From contig CAYMNB010000002.1 in NCBI GenBank assembly GCA_964391725.1, positions 1-64,000 of the forward strand: DNA of 64,000 bases. Direction: 5' to 3'. Both the position numbers and the translations under genes were made by a program. Positions 34,701-42,340 of this stretch are shown piece after piece; within the stretch, counting starts at the first letter, position 1, and each line of letters opens with the position of its first letter. Below the pieces are notes generated by a model that was not told where the DNA came from, did not search any database, and saw only the letters and a program-made list of their open reading frames with translations. Origin of the DNA: SpSt-1165 sp964391725 (GTDB lineage Bacteria; Chloroflexota; Anaerolineae; Anaerolineales; Anaerolineaceae).

Positions 34701-37121
34701 GAAGGCATAGTGGAAGGCAATCTGGGCTGTTACCGTATCCGAATACTGCCAGTGGGGCTGGTCAAATGCCGCAAATAGTTGATTGTCTGTTGTGGCATTT
34801 TCTACCACGGTCAACGGTAGGAAAATGTCAGAATCAGTGATGGATAACTGATAACCACCCAGTGGCAGGCTATCTGGCAGAAGGATCGAGCCGGCAAACA
34901 TACCGGTACCGCTGGAAGCCAGTGTGATTTCCTGCACCGCGGACTGGACCTGGTTGAACTCGTATTCCAAGGCCACCTTTATTGTCGGTGGCAAGGTTTG
35001 GGTGAAGTAGGGTGTTAGAATGACGGAAAAATTCACCCATTCACCTGGTGTGTACACCGGACGGTTCAGGAAAAAGTCAGCCTCAAATTTGCTGCTGGGA
35101 TTTGTTAGTATATTGGTCTGGTCAATCGAAGCAAAGCCAAATTGGGGATGGCCGGGTTGGTACATGGCGGCATGCATCAGCGGCTGATCGCCGACTGGCA
35201 GGGTTAATAAACCGCGGGCATCGGTGCTGCCTCCATCAATGATTGCCCCGCGATCGTCATAGAGGCTGACGGGGGCATTTTCAACGGGAGCAAGCGTCTC
35301 CATATCGACAGCCCAGATCAGCAGTTCATTGCCGTTTCTTTGCAGAGTCAGGTGGGTGTTCGCAGCAACTGCCAGGAATTTGTGGCCTGCATCGTCAGAC
35401 AAACTTGTTGATGTGACTTCAAACAAGAATAAACCTGATTCCAGCTTTTGGTTGCGTGGTGCCAGAATCAATTCCGATGGTAGTGCCGCATTGATCAGAT
35501 AAGGGCTCATCACCTGCACCCATGACCGGTCAAATTCCGGGTTGTACCATTGCAGGCAGTCAGGGGTATCGCAATACAGGCCGATGAATTCCTCAATACT
35601 CATCGATAAAGAGCGAATGTCCACATTGCGCACGTTGGTGGTTTCCACCGGCAGATTGATATCGTTGAGGGGGATGAAGATCAAAGGAGTGTCAGCCAGC
35701 TCTTTCTTCAACAGGATGGCGGCCGGTGCGCGGCCAGTAAGAAACCGCTTGAAAAGCATTGTACCCAATGGCTGCCCCCATTGATCAACCAGATCGGGAG
35801 AGACAGAGTATGAGTAATATGTTGCAGGCTGGAAGAAACCGCCATAGGTCAACCGGGTACCGGTTTCATCCAAAGATGCGGTGAATGCACCGGGAAGACG
35901 TGGGCGGATATCGACAAGGCCGATCAATTCTTGTTCAGGGTCTACAGGATTGTTGAATGTGAAAGTCAATTCTGTGTATCCGCTGGATGCTACAGGCAGG
36001 TTGGTCGGAGGTGTTGTCTCCACTTTGAATGTGTTCAATGTGTTATAGGACAGGCGTACGCTTTCTATCAATGGCACACCTGCGCGGGTCTTCGCGGCTG
36101 GATTCAGGGTGATATTGAGGATGTCATCACGTTGATAAACTTCAGAAAAGTTGATAATTACCGCTGTTTTGGACTCATTCCACGAAAAAGCAGGTTCGAT
36201 GGCGTTGCTGTTCTTGTCTTCGACGCGGATATTGGAAACGACGCTATCCTGATCCATCTCATGATTGAAAGTGATGACTACCTCATCGCCGGGATACAAC
36301 GTTGATAGGTCTTGTGGTGAGATGGCAGTGACTTCGGGGTGTTCGGTTTTAAAGGTCAGCAATTGAGGTGAATCAGCAAAACTGGTACTGTATAGGCTGC
36401 TCAAGGCAGGATCGATGTTTATGGTGTAGTCAGCGGCACTGATCAACGGTGCGGAGGGATAAAATATGTAGGTGCTATGGTTGGCCCATCTGCCGGCGCC
36501 AGGCACAGAAGGTTCCAGGGTAAATGCAGCAGGTTCGCTGGCAAGATCCTCACCTACGATGGGTTGATTAAATGCCACCCAAATGGCAGTGTTGGTTGAT
36601 ATGTTGTTAGATCCATCCTGTGGATAATGCTGGGTCATCAATAAATATTCAGCTGTTTGAAAGTTCCATTCGGTTGCTGTCGCCATTGTGGAGCCGTTAA
36701 GCGCTGTAACTTCTGGGCCGATAGTGATGGTGTAATGCGCGCCGGTTTGCAACGGTTCATCTACCTGATAACTGACAGAGAGATCATCCTGCCAGATGAA
36801 AATTCCTGAACTTAGTGGCGATATTGTGAAATGCTTTTCAAAGCTCTCACGATCAACGGCCTGGTTGAACTCAAAAGAGAACTGAGGTGTCAAACCTATG
36901 GTTGAGCCAGAAGCGGGTTCAGCACTAACCAGGGCCAGCGGCAAGATTGCCGGGGTGGGGGTTGGTGAATCAGTCGGCTGGGGTGTTGTTGTCTGTGTCG
37001 GACTGATTGCAGCCTCACCAGGTGTGTCAAGGTCTGTTCTGCAGGCTGTTAATGCAATCATCAGCAGGGTCGCTAAGATGACCAAAATGACTGTAACATT
37101 GGAGAGTTTATGAGTCTTCAT
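31707..37121 (-). CDS. Alpha-2-macroglobulin-like lipoprotein without thioester
   Basis: The 1804-residue protein has a signal ending in a lipobox (ALTAC), then a Thr/Pro linker. At least three SbsA/Big_5-type Ig-like domains follow (about 60-330: PASGSTIGLTPQFSFEF, PQDGSNNIS, PQDLSTLYPGDE). Macroglobulin domains come next (MG2-like FLNRPVYTPGEWVNFS near 690), then the A2M domain (YLTNLSTDENGTAFIAFPLE) and an alpha-helical TED-like domain (LQRPEGGWSF). The Cys-Glx-Glx-Gln thioester expected at the start of that domain is absent; the region reads LNHPEGLASQ. It may trap proteases by shape only, or act as a surface scaffold. AAAGGA before ATG 37121 sets the start. Confidence 0.88.
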   Translation of the reverse strand: MKTHKLSNVTVILVILATLLMIALTACRTDLDTPGEAAISPTQTTTPQPTDSPTPTPAILPLALVSAEPASGSTIGLTPQFSFEFNQAVDRESFEKHFTISPLSSGIFIWQDDLSVSYQVDEPLQTGAHYTITIGPEVTALNGSTMATATEWNFQTAEYLLMTQHYPQDGSNNISTNTAIWVAFNQPIVGEDLASEPAAFTLEPSVPGAGRWANHSTYIFYPSAPLISAADYTINIDPALSSLYSTSFADSPQLLTFKTEHPEVTAISPQDLSTLYPGDEVVITFNHEMDQDSVVSNIRVEDKNSNAIEPAFSWNESKTAVIINFSEVYQRDDILNITLNPAAKTRAGVPLIESVRLSYNTLNTFKVETTPPTNLPVASSGYTELTFTFNNPVDPEQELIGLVDIRPRLPGAFTASLDETGTRLTYGGFFQPATYYSYSVSPDLVDQWGQPLGTMLFKRFLTGRAPAAILLKKELADTPLIFIPLNDINLPVETTNVRNVDIRSLSMSIEEFIGLYCDTPDCLQWYNPEFDRSWVQVMSPYLINAALPSELILAPRNQKLESGLFLFEVTSTSLSDDAGHKFLAVAANTHLTLQRNGNELLIWAVDMETLAPVENAPVSLYDDRGAIIDGGSTDARGLLTLPVGDQPLMHAAMYQPGHPQFGFASIDQTNILTNPSSKFEADFFLNRPVYTPGEWVNFSVILTPYFTQTLPPTIKVALEYEFNQVQSAVQEITLASSGTGMFAGSILLPDSLPLGGYQLSITDSDIFLPLTVVENATTDNQLFAAFDQPHWQYSDTVTAQIAFHYAFGAPITNQPVNWQLMAEEVSDADGSLLLQSGECLTDEQGACSLSISPDQMESLDLTREYLITLHAQAIDPVSAQAISAHTFANLHPADFSIDIKLEKWLGSAGESIGIEVNTYTFDRLPYEGIALSANLEKVGYTENITYDRGTERIQRRPVYTQIASTSFITDQDGYARLAFTPPDPGVYRINVTDQRYTEDHYFFVDGETADQTQWLEPAINLIELVSDKTLYGINETAQIYIPNPFLTKAIALISVQTADEQRELMLELDQPGEIVDINIKANDYPQVQLSVTIIGDDRDGVVSHRIGQLVLSVERQTRSLSLEADFNLNSTEETATLNLAVTANEGNPVKANYSFLLLPSDWAEQTGVDQVWFQQNFSGFPSASFAHQLDQYIRSLPWSSDHLFSPTMNQSPFASPPDTPMGVSPLPAEQAIYLTNLSTDENGTAFIAFPLESGHSDYQAYLIARSDDLAIGYAHLYIAGQIQESLQNSSISESRRQPFVSGLLSSPSQQNIILPMPASQTSSEWQITLLPSEAQVFSYLAARDIPRLNHPEGLASQILGLSTTSDVRAINQLLDNLVGLQRPEGGWSFSEHNQTSDPDLTAYVTLALVESRQVDELPTSAKTSLLTYIESQTFTDRNRQILQRYLIQNLRLQQQDFSMFLQEVNSLSIVGQSFLLMAFTQQGDTGQQQQALIEQIQNQSLYDQTGIFFAPDSAFPLFNSIDTTLALVTSAVQKSQLTSALAGEMIHSLIQRRLFHQTDLNSIADALTMTVLAQYLSTNSIGSTYDLSITTNTEVVFEENAATIVEQAGQALHTEIDNLTPWLSLSRGEGDGNLYFVLTPMADGHASPTTGVNVEHAIYDTFDNCRPGFCTPIHSMEEADLSGSFVGRITLTAQADQQYLLVTLPLPPEWNIEGVFSGSHPIHIVPENPLALGTSPGTFEAMIDEWDQTINWFAPNVSAGTYELLYYVTLDAAEASTTLAPVTVYSPYQGQILASTSHGGTIQK

Positions 37122-37137
37122 ATGGTTCCTTTTGGAA

Positions 37138-38268
37138 TCAGTTTTCTTTGTTCTTGCCACCCATGACCTCCACCCGAGGTTGAAGCGTCATCACAATGTC
37201 AACACACTCGGTTTGCGCTTTCATCACTTCATCAATGTTTTTATAAGCCTGGTAACTTTCGTCCGTGTCGATGCCATGGGTCAGTATGCCTGCTTGTTTG
37301 ATACGGTGTTGATAGGCAGTTCGATCGAACATTTTTTTCGCCTGGCTGCGTGAACTGACACGGCCTGCGCCATGCGCTGCCGAGTAAAGGGAGTCGGGAT
37401 TGCCTTTTCCACGCACGACAAACGCAGGGGTTGCCATGCTGGAGGGGATGATACCAAGCACGTGTTTGTCTGCTGGTGTTGCGCCCTTACGATGGATGAA
37501 TAAATTACCGGGGTATTCCCAGGCGTAGTTATGATGGTTGGAAATCACCTGAACTACCGCATGTTGGTATCTGTCTACGAAAGCATTGTGGAGTAACAAA
37601 TGGTTGGCTTTGGCATAATCACCCATTAATTCCATCACATTAAAATATTCCTGTCCCTCTTCGGTATCCATGTCGAGCCATTCGTAGCCTTTTGGGATAC
37701 CTTTTACGCCTTTTCTCTGGATATATCCGGCGGCAGTTTTGGCATAATGACCAGCCATTTGGTATCCGGTACCGCGCGAACCTGAATGGGTGATAAATGC
37801 ACCCCATAGTTCACCTTCATCTGTAGTCGTGGTCATAAATGCAGCGAAATGGTTCCCGCCACCGCTGGAACCCAGTTGTGAATGTGCCAATTTTTTCAGT
37901 GATTGTGTCGATTTAAATTGATTCCAACGCGGATCATCCATGATGGGATGGTCATGATGGGCGGTGGATCCAACGCCAAAACTGGTGATATCTTTGATAA
38001 GTTCCAAAATCTGCTTTAATGCATCTTTCTCAGTGTCAGCTTCTTGGATTAGAAAGAAGGTGGCATGCATTCGGCAGGCAATGTCGTACCCCACGAAGGC
38101 CGGGCTAATGGCATTATTCAACGCAATCACACCGCCGATGGGCAGGGCATAGCCTGGATGCGCATCGGGCATCAATGCTCCCTGTACAACCGGAGGTATG
38201 CTCATCGCCAATTCCATTTGGCGATAAACGGTTGTTTCAAATGGTCCGCCAAAAGATGTGTAGTTCAT
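37138..38268 (-). CDS. rtcB: RtcB-family RNA ligase
   Basis: RtcB joins RNA ends with 2',3'-cyclic phosphate (or 3'-phosphate) and 5'-OH using GTP and manganese. The 376-residue protein has PDAHPGYALPIGGV, the metal cysteine in GYDIACRM, SSGGGNHF, ITHSGSRGTG, and the guanylylated histidine in SAAHGAGRVSSR. It is shorter than the E. coli enzyme (about 408). No archease or RtcA gene is adjacent. The macroglobulin gene starts 16 bases downstream on the same strand. A TATAAT lies 12 bases before the ATG, so the leader would be only about five bases. Confidence 0.93.
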   Translation of the reverse strand: MNYTSFGGPFETTVYRQMELAMSIPPVVQGALMPDAHPGYALPIGGVIALNNAISPAFVGYDIACRMHATFFLIQEADTEKDALKQILELIKDITSFGVGSTAHHDHPIMDDPRWNQFKSTQSLKKLAHSQLGSSGGGNHFAAFMTTTTDEGELWGAFITHSGSRGTGYQMAGHYAKTAAGYIQRKGVKGIPKGYEWLDMDTEEGQEYFNVMELMGDYAKANHLLLHNAFVDRYQHAVVQVISNHHNYAWEYPGNLFIHRKGATPADKHVLGIIPSSMATPAFVVRGKGNPDSLYSAAHGAGRVSSRSQAKKMFDRTAYQHRIKQAGILTHGIDTDESYQAYKNIDEVMKAQTECVDIVMTLQPRVEVMGGKNKEN

Positions 38269-38280
38269 AGGATTAGGGTG

Positions 38281-38286
38281 ATTATA
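38281..38286 (-). promoter_or_regulatory. -10 box of rtcB
   Basis: TATAAT on the minus strand lies 12 bases before ATG 38268, giving a very short leader without a Shine-Dalgarno. Confidence 0.5.
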
Positions 38287-38363
38287 TCAAAGCTGGAATG
38301 CCAACAGGTAATCGGAACAAGGCCTGTGTTATACTGGTTCAGACCATCTGGAGTGAGCGTCTG

Positions 38364-38924
38364 ATGAAGAAAATTCTGGCACTTGACGAAAGAATAACCA
38401 AAAAATTCCGACTGAAACCTGAAAACAAGGCAGCCTATTCGATTGCGTCCTTGTTGGCGCATAGCGGTGATTCCTGGTGGTGGCTGTTAGGGCTGTTTCT
38501 TGTTTGGTTAACCACTTTTTTCTTCTCTCCACGATGGCACTACATCGCTGGTGTGCTGGCTTTTTCTCTCTTAATCGAAGCCGCCCTTGTTTTGGGGTTA
38601 AAGTTTTTCATCAAAAGAAGAAGGCCTGAAGGAGAATGGGGCGCCGTGTATCGCAATACGGATCCGCACTCATTTCCCTCTGGTCATGCTGCCAGGGCGG
38701 TTTTGATTGCCGTGATGAGCTGGGCTATCGCCCCGCTGTGGTTTGGAATTGCCACCCTCATTTGGGCACCGCTGGCGTGCGCAGGCAGGGTGCTGATGGG
38801 CGTGCATTATTTTTCTGATGTGCTGGCAGGTATGGTGATAGGTTTCATCTCAGGCTTGATTATGCTGCAGTTAATCCCCATTGTTGTGCCAATGATCAAC
38901 GCTGCCATACCATTTGCTTTTTAG
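38364..38924 (+). CDS. PAP2-family membrane phosphatase
   Basis: The 186-residue protein has about five membrane segments and the three phosphatase motifs of the PAP2 superfamily: KFFIKRRRP, the histidine in PSGH, and GRVLMGVHYFSDVLAG. Such proteins remove phosphate from undecaprenyl pyrophosphate or other lipid phosphates at the outer face of the membrane. GGAGTGAG precedes ATG 38364. A phosphoesterase gene follows 13 bases later, then a Nudix gene, suggesting one transcript of hydrolases. Confidence 0.9.
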   Translation: MKKILALDERITKKFRLKPENKAAYSIASLLAHSGDSWWWLLGLFLVWLTTFFFSPRWHYIAGVLAFSLLIEAALVLGLKFFIKRRRPEGEWGAVYRNTDPHSFPSGHAARAVLIAVMSWAIAPLWFGIATLIWAPLACAGRVLMGVHYFSDVLAGMVIGFISGLIMLQLIPIVVPMINAAIPFAF

Positions 38925-38937
38925 AGGAGGCAGGTTT

Positions 38938-39669
38938 ATGCGACTGGCGATACTTTCTGATATTCATGGCAATGGTACCGCTCTCAAAGCAGTGCTGCGG
39001 TCAATAACACAGCGGGAAGAAGAACCTGTGGACAGAATTCTTTGTTTGGGCGATCTTTTTAATGGACATGGCTCGGGTGAAGAAGTTATCCGCTTGTTAG
39101 ATGAAAACAACGTGGAACTGATCCGCGGCAACCATGATGATGAAGTTGTGCCATGGGATGCCATTGATGAACGTCATCACTTCCTGGTCCAAGCTATGCT
39201 GGAATGGGATAGTAATAACCTTGATAGCATACTTCTCAGCCGAGTTGCTCTACTACCGCTTTCGATCTCGGTGCCACTGGAAGACGGTAGGATGCTATGC
39301 GCATTTCACTCCAATCCTGACAATTTGTGTGACATGGTCAACTCACCTACCATCACCCAACAACAATTTGATGCAGTGTTTGCGTCGATGGATGCTGATG
39401 TACTGGTGTATGGGCATTATCATCAACCGCATGTGTTATCTATGGGCGGAAAATTATTGCTGAATCCGGGCTCCGTGGATGGTACGGTGAGTTTTGAGCC
39501 AGATTTCTTCGCCAGGTATCTGATTGTTGATTCTATGGAAGATCGTCTGGTGCTGCGTCATGCATGCGTCGCCTATGATGTGGCAGGCCAAGAAGAGATT
39601 GACAAACAAACCAATGCTCCTTTCTGGCAGTTTCGAGCGCAGTTGAAACAATATGATCCACAACAATAA
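38938..39669 (+). CDS. Calcineurin-like metallophosphoesterase
   Basis: The 243-residue protein has the two-metal phosphoesterase motifs: ILSDIHGN, CLGDLFNG, IRGNHDDE, and the late VYGHYHQPH with LLNPGSVDG. This matches YfcE/MJ0936-like phosphodiesterases. Substrate unknown. AGGAGG lies eight bases before ATG 38938. Its last 17 bases overlap the Nudix gene. Confidence 0.9.
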   Translation: MRLAILSDIHGNGTALKAVLRSITQREEEPVDRILCLGDLFNGHGSGEEVIRLLDENNVELIRGNHDDEVVPWDAIDERHHFLVQAMLEWDSNNLDSILLSRVALLPLSISVPLEDGRMLCAFHSNPDNLCDMVNSPTITQQQFDAVFASMDADVLVYGHYHQPHVLSMGGKLLLNPGSVDGTVSFEPDFFARYLIVDSMEDRLVLRHACVAYDVAGQEEIDKQTNAPFWQFRAQLKQYDPQQ

Positions 39670-40189
39670 CTGGATAGAAAATCCCTCCTTCTATCAATTT
39701 ACACTGTGTTTGTTGTTTCACCGCGATCAGGTGTTGATGATCGAACGCAAGAAAGAGCCCAACATTGGCCTATGGAATGGTGTAGGGGGGCATATTGAAC
39801 CAGGCGAATCACCTCTCGGCTCCTGTTTGCGAGAAGTTGTGGAAGAAACGGGCATCCATCTGTCATCTTTGCATTTTGGCGGTGTTTTGACATGGGAGAG
39901 CTGGTCGCATCCACCAGGCGGCATGTACCTTTTCTCACAATCATTGTCAGATCCTGCCTTTGTCAACTCAGACGAGGGGCTGCTTGCCTGGAAACCAGTT
40001 GGCTGGGTGATGACTTCCAACCAGGTAGTTGCGAACATTCCTGATTTCCTCCCAGATATGAAGCAAGAAAACCTTCCCATCCGTTATCATTGTGTCTTCA
40101 ACGGTGATCTGTTGCTGGAAACAAAGCGCACTTCGTTACCAGATTGGATTACCGATGAGTGGCTGAAACGGGGAAAATTTCATTTATAA
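39653..40189 (+). CDS. Nudix hydrolase, MutT/8-oxo-dGTP type
   Basis: The 178-residue protein has the Nudix box GHIEPGESPLGSCLREVVEETGI split over residues 43-65 (GX5EX7REVVEETGI, complete), preceded by LLFHRDQVLMIERKKEPNIGLWNGVGG, which resembles 8-oxo-dGTP diphosphatases. ATG 39653 lies inside the preceding phosphoesterase gene, so translation is coupled. Sanitising of nucleotides is the likely role; other diphosphates are possible. Confidence 0.9.
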   Translation: MIHNNNWIENPSFYQFTLCLLFHRDQVLMIERKKEPNIGLWNGVGGHIEPGESPLGSCLREVVEETGIHLSSLHFGGVLTWESWSHPPGGMYLFSQSLSDPAFVNSDEGLLAWKPVGWVMTSNQVVANIPDFLPDMKQENLPIRYHCVFNGDLLLETKRTSLPDWITDEWLKRGKFHL

Positions 40190-40199
40190 TAAAAGCGTC

Positions 40200-40271
40200 G
40201 GAAGGCTCAACGCCTTCCCTAAGCGGATGATTTCATTTCCGCATAAAAAAGACCGCTGGAAGGCGGTCTTT
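40200..40271. terminator. Paired hairpins, bidirectional terminator
   Basis: GGAAGG/CCTTCC (40200-40205 with 40213-40218) and the stronger AAAGACCGC/GCGGTCTTT (40248-40256 with 40263-40271) lie between convergent genes. On the minus strand the second stem is followed by six T residues, a good terminator for the plsX unit. Confidence 0.85.
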
Positions 40272-40291
40272 CAATATATCGCATCAAGATG

Positions 40292-40993
40292 TCATTCGAC
40301 ATCATTCTTTGGGAGCAAGGCCGCCAGGTTTTCCATCTGTTCTGTATCAGCAGGATCATTTTTGGCGGTTTTGCGGATAAAGTCTTTGAATTTATCAGGG
40401 CTCAGGGTGGGAACCGGCGCATTGTTGGCGTCAACGCTGGCTTTTTCATTGACAAAAAGCAGGATGGGCTTCGCTTTAATCGTTTCTTGCAGCTTTGGGT
40501 CTACTTTTGCCAGGAATTTGTGCATGTCATTGGAAAATGCTTCAATATCGAGGTCAGGCCGCCCCAAACCTTCCTGCGCAAAGATTTTAAGGTACGTATT
40601 TCCGCCCTTTTGTTTCCAGCGTTGTTTGCCCTCGTCATATGTGATGGTGCCTGCCTGGTGGTAAGTGATGATGTTCCACACGCCAGCAGGGCCGATCAGC
40701 AGGTGCGGGACAGGTGTCAGATAATGGTACAGGGTGTAACGGTTATCGAGGCCTTTCAGTGCTGCCGTGATGACTTCATCAGGGCGGGGTGACCGTCCCC
40801 AACGGTTTCCCAGAAAAACACCTATCTGGGAGCCAAAAAAGCCAAGCGCCAGGGCCAGCAGGGCAAAGCCCATCATCCCATCCTGGAATGAGAGGTATAA
40901 ACCTACTGCCAGGACAACAAGACTGCCCAGGGTGGCTACCTGTCCGATTTTGTTCCTACGCTTAATGATTTTATGATTGACAATAACTTTCAT
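40292..40993 (-). CDS. Membrane protein with NERD-like domain
   Basis: The 233-residue protein has two membrane helices near the N-terminus (about 18-36 and 40-60). A soluble domain follows whose pattern, LDNRYTLYHYLTPVPHLLIGPAGVWNI followed by TYLKIFAQEGLGRPDLDI, resembles the start of NERD (nuclease-related) domains. The nuclease residues are not clear, so activity is uncertain. AAAGG lies seven bases before the ATG. It follows plsX by 25 bases on the same strand and likely shares its transcript. Confidence 0.65.
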   Translation of the reverse strand: MKVIVNHKIIKRRNKIGQVATLGSLVVLAVGLYLSFQDGMMGFALLALALGFFGSQIGVFLGNRWGRSPRPDEVITAALKGLDNRYTLYHYLTPVPHLLIGPAGVWNIITYHQAGTITYDEGKQRWKQKGGNTYLKIFAQEGLGRPDLDIEAFSNDMHKFLAKVDPKLQETIKAKPILLFVNEKASVDANNAPVPTLSPDKFKDFIRKTAKNDPADTEQMENLAALLPKNDVE

Positions 40994-41018
40994 GGTGTAC
41001 CTTTTCGTTGACTATTCT

Positions 41019-42014
41019 TTATTCTAAAATCTCAGCAATCACTTTTTGCATCTGTTCAAGGATGCCTGAGGCGGCCAGTTTGCTGGCACTTCGGAGCGCG
41101 CCGGCTACTGCGTCAGCATCAGAACGACCATGCCCAATGAATACCAGTCCATTGACGCCAAGCAAGGGGGCTGCCCCGATTTCATTAGGATCCAACATGC
41201 TTTTCATCGGTTTCAGGGCTGGTTTGATTAATAAGGCGCCCAGTGTTGAGATCAGATTGGTAGTGAGGGCTTCTTTCAGGAAGCCATAGATCATCAAAGC
41301 CACCGTCTCGGTGGTTTTTAGCATGATGTTTCCCGTAAATCCGTCTGTCACGAGGACATCAACATCACCGGCAAAGGCTTCCTTAGGCTCGATGTTGCCG
41401 ACGAAGTGAATAGTTGTATCGGCTTTCATCAGCGGGTGGGTCTCTTTCACAAGGGCGTTGCCTTTGCCTTCTTCTTCTCCGTTTGCCAACAATCCCACCC
41501 GTGGTTGCGCGATGTGAAGATACTTTTGGGCATAGACTGAACCCATTTTAGCAAATTGCACTAAATGTTCGGGGCGGCATTCGACATTGGCGCCGTTGTC
41601 GATGACGATGAATTTACTTCCGTTCCGGGCTGGCAGCGGTACAGCCAATGCCGGGCGAATGCCGCGCACGCGCAGAATTCGTGAGGCGTTGAACATGGCG
41701 GCCCCAGAGTTTCCCATGGTAACGAAGGCTGCGCCTTCGCCTTTTTCCAGCAGATGCATGCCGACTGCCATGGAATTATCTGGCTTTTTGCGGGTTGCTT
41801 CGACTGGTTTGTCAGTCATTTCGAGGACTTGTGAAGCATTGTGAATGGTGATCGGTAGATTGGCACCGCCAGCCGCGTGCAATTTGGGCTGCAATACCGC
41901 CTCGTTGCCGACCAGAATTACTTCAATACCGTCCGATTGGGCTGCCATTACCGCACCACTTATTTCAGGGTCGGGAAAATTGTCAGTTCCCATGGCATCA
42001 AGTATGATCTTCAT
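41019..42014 (-). CDS. plsX: Phosphate acyltransferase PlsX
   Basis: PlsX makes acyl-phosphate from acyl-ACP, the donor for PlsY in phospholipid synthesis. The 331-residue protein shows the family sequence throughout (MKIILDAMGTDNFPDPEISGA, TMGNSGAAMFNASRILR, LLANGEEEGKGN, VLVTDGFTGNIMLKTTE, GAAPLLGVNGLVFIGHGRSD). AAGAGGAAA precedes ATG 42014. The frame is open for 29 more codons upstream, but those are unlike the family. plsX often sits with fabD/fabH/acpP; here it does not. Confidence 0.97.
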   Translation of the reverse strand: MKIILDAMGTDNFPDPEISGAVMAAQSDGIEVILVGNEAVLQPKLHAAGGANLPITIHNASQVLEMTDKPVEATRKKPDNSMAVGMHLLEKGEGAAFVTMGNSGAAMFNASRILRVRGIRPALAVPLPARNGSKFIVIDNGANVECRPEHLVQFAKMGSVYAQKYLHIAQPRVGLLANGEEEGKGNALVKETHPLMKADTTIHFVGNIEPKEAFAGDVDVLVTDGFTGNIMLKTTETVALMIYGFLKEALTTNLISTLGALLIKPALKPMKSMLDPNEIGAAPLLGVNGLVFIGHGRSDADAVAGALRSASKLAASGILEQMQKVIAEILE

Positions 42015-42121
42015 GATTGTTTCCTCTTCCTGCTTGTTGATTTTATTGATTGTACTCGATTCTGAAAAAGAGAAACGGCGGTGTGTCAATCTGCCAAACA
42101 ATCACTCCCATGAAGTCAGGG

Positions 42122-42149
42122 TTGACAGATAAATAAGGCAGTTTATAAT
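42122..42149 (+). promoter_or_regulatory. tRNA-Leu promoter
   Basis: A consensus TTGACA (42122-42127), a 16-base spacer and a perfect TATAAT (42144-42149) form the strongest promoter seen here. The tRNA begins 24 bases after the -10 box. Confidence 0.9.
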
Positions 42150-42173
42150 ACATTCTACGCCTAAGGGCTATGA

Positions 42174-42255
42174 GCGCTTGTGCTGGAATAGGCAGACAGG
42201 CTTGGTTGAGGGCCAAGTGCCGCAAGGCGTGTGGGTTCGACTCCCACCAAGCGCA
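42174..42255 (+). tRNA. tRNA-Leu (anticodon GAG)
   Basis: The acceptor stem GCGCTTG (42174-42180) pairs with CAAGCGC (42248-42254). The anticodon arm is CTTGG-TTGAGGG-CCAAG, with anticodon GAG reading CUC/CUU. A long variable arm (GCCGCAAGGC) marks a class II tRNA, and the T arm is GTGGG-TTCGACT-CCCAC. The discriminator is A, as expected for leucine. CCA is not encoded and must be added. Confidence 0.95.
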
Positions 42256-42262
42256 TTCAAAG

Positions 42263-42285
42263 AGAACCGACTTGTGGTTCTTTTT
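42263..42285 (+). terminator. tRNA-Leu terminator
   Basis: AGAACC (42263-42268) pairs with GGTTCT (42276-42281) and runs straight into a T stretch, ending the tRNA transcript. Confidence 0.85.
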
Positions 42286-42340
42286 GTTATTAATGACCAA
42301 TTGAATTATTATGGTTTTGGTAGCAAAGCGAGGTGTAGAT

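Noticed and set aside
40227..40792. Two plus-strand open frames opposite the NERD-like gene
   Set aside because: They begin inside or beside the terminator hairpins, lack ribosome sites, and mirror the minus-strand gene, which has a good site and fits the plsX unit.
42174..42255. tRNA-Leu as an integration site
   Set aside because: No integrase or repeated tRNA 3' end lies nearby; the gene has its own promoter and terminator.
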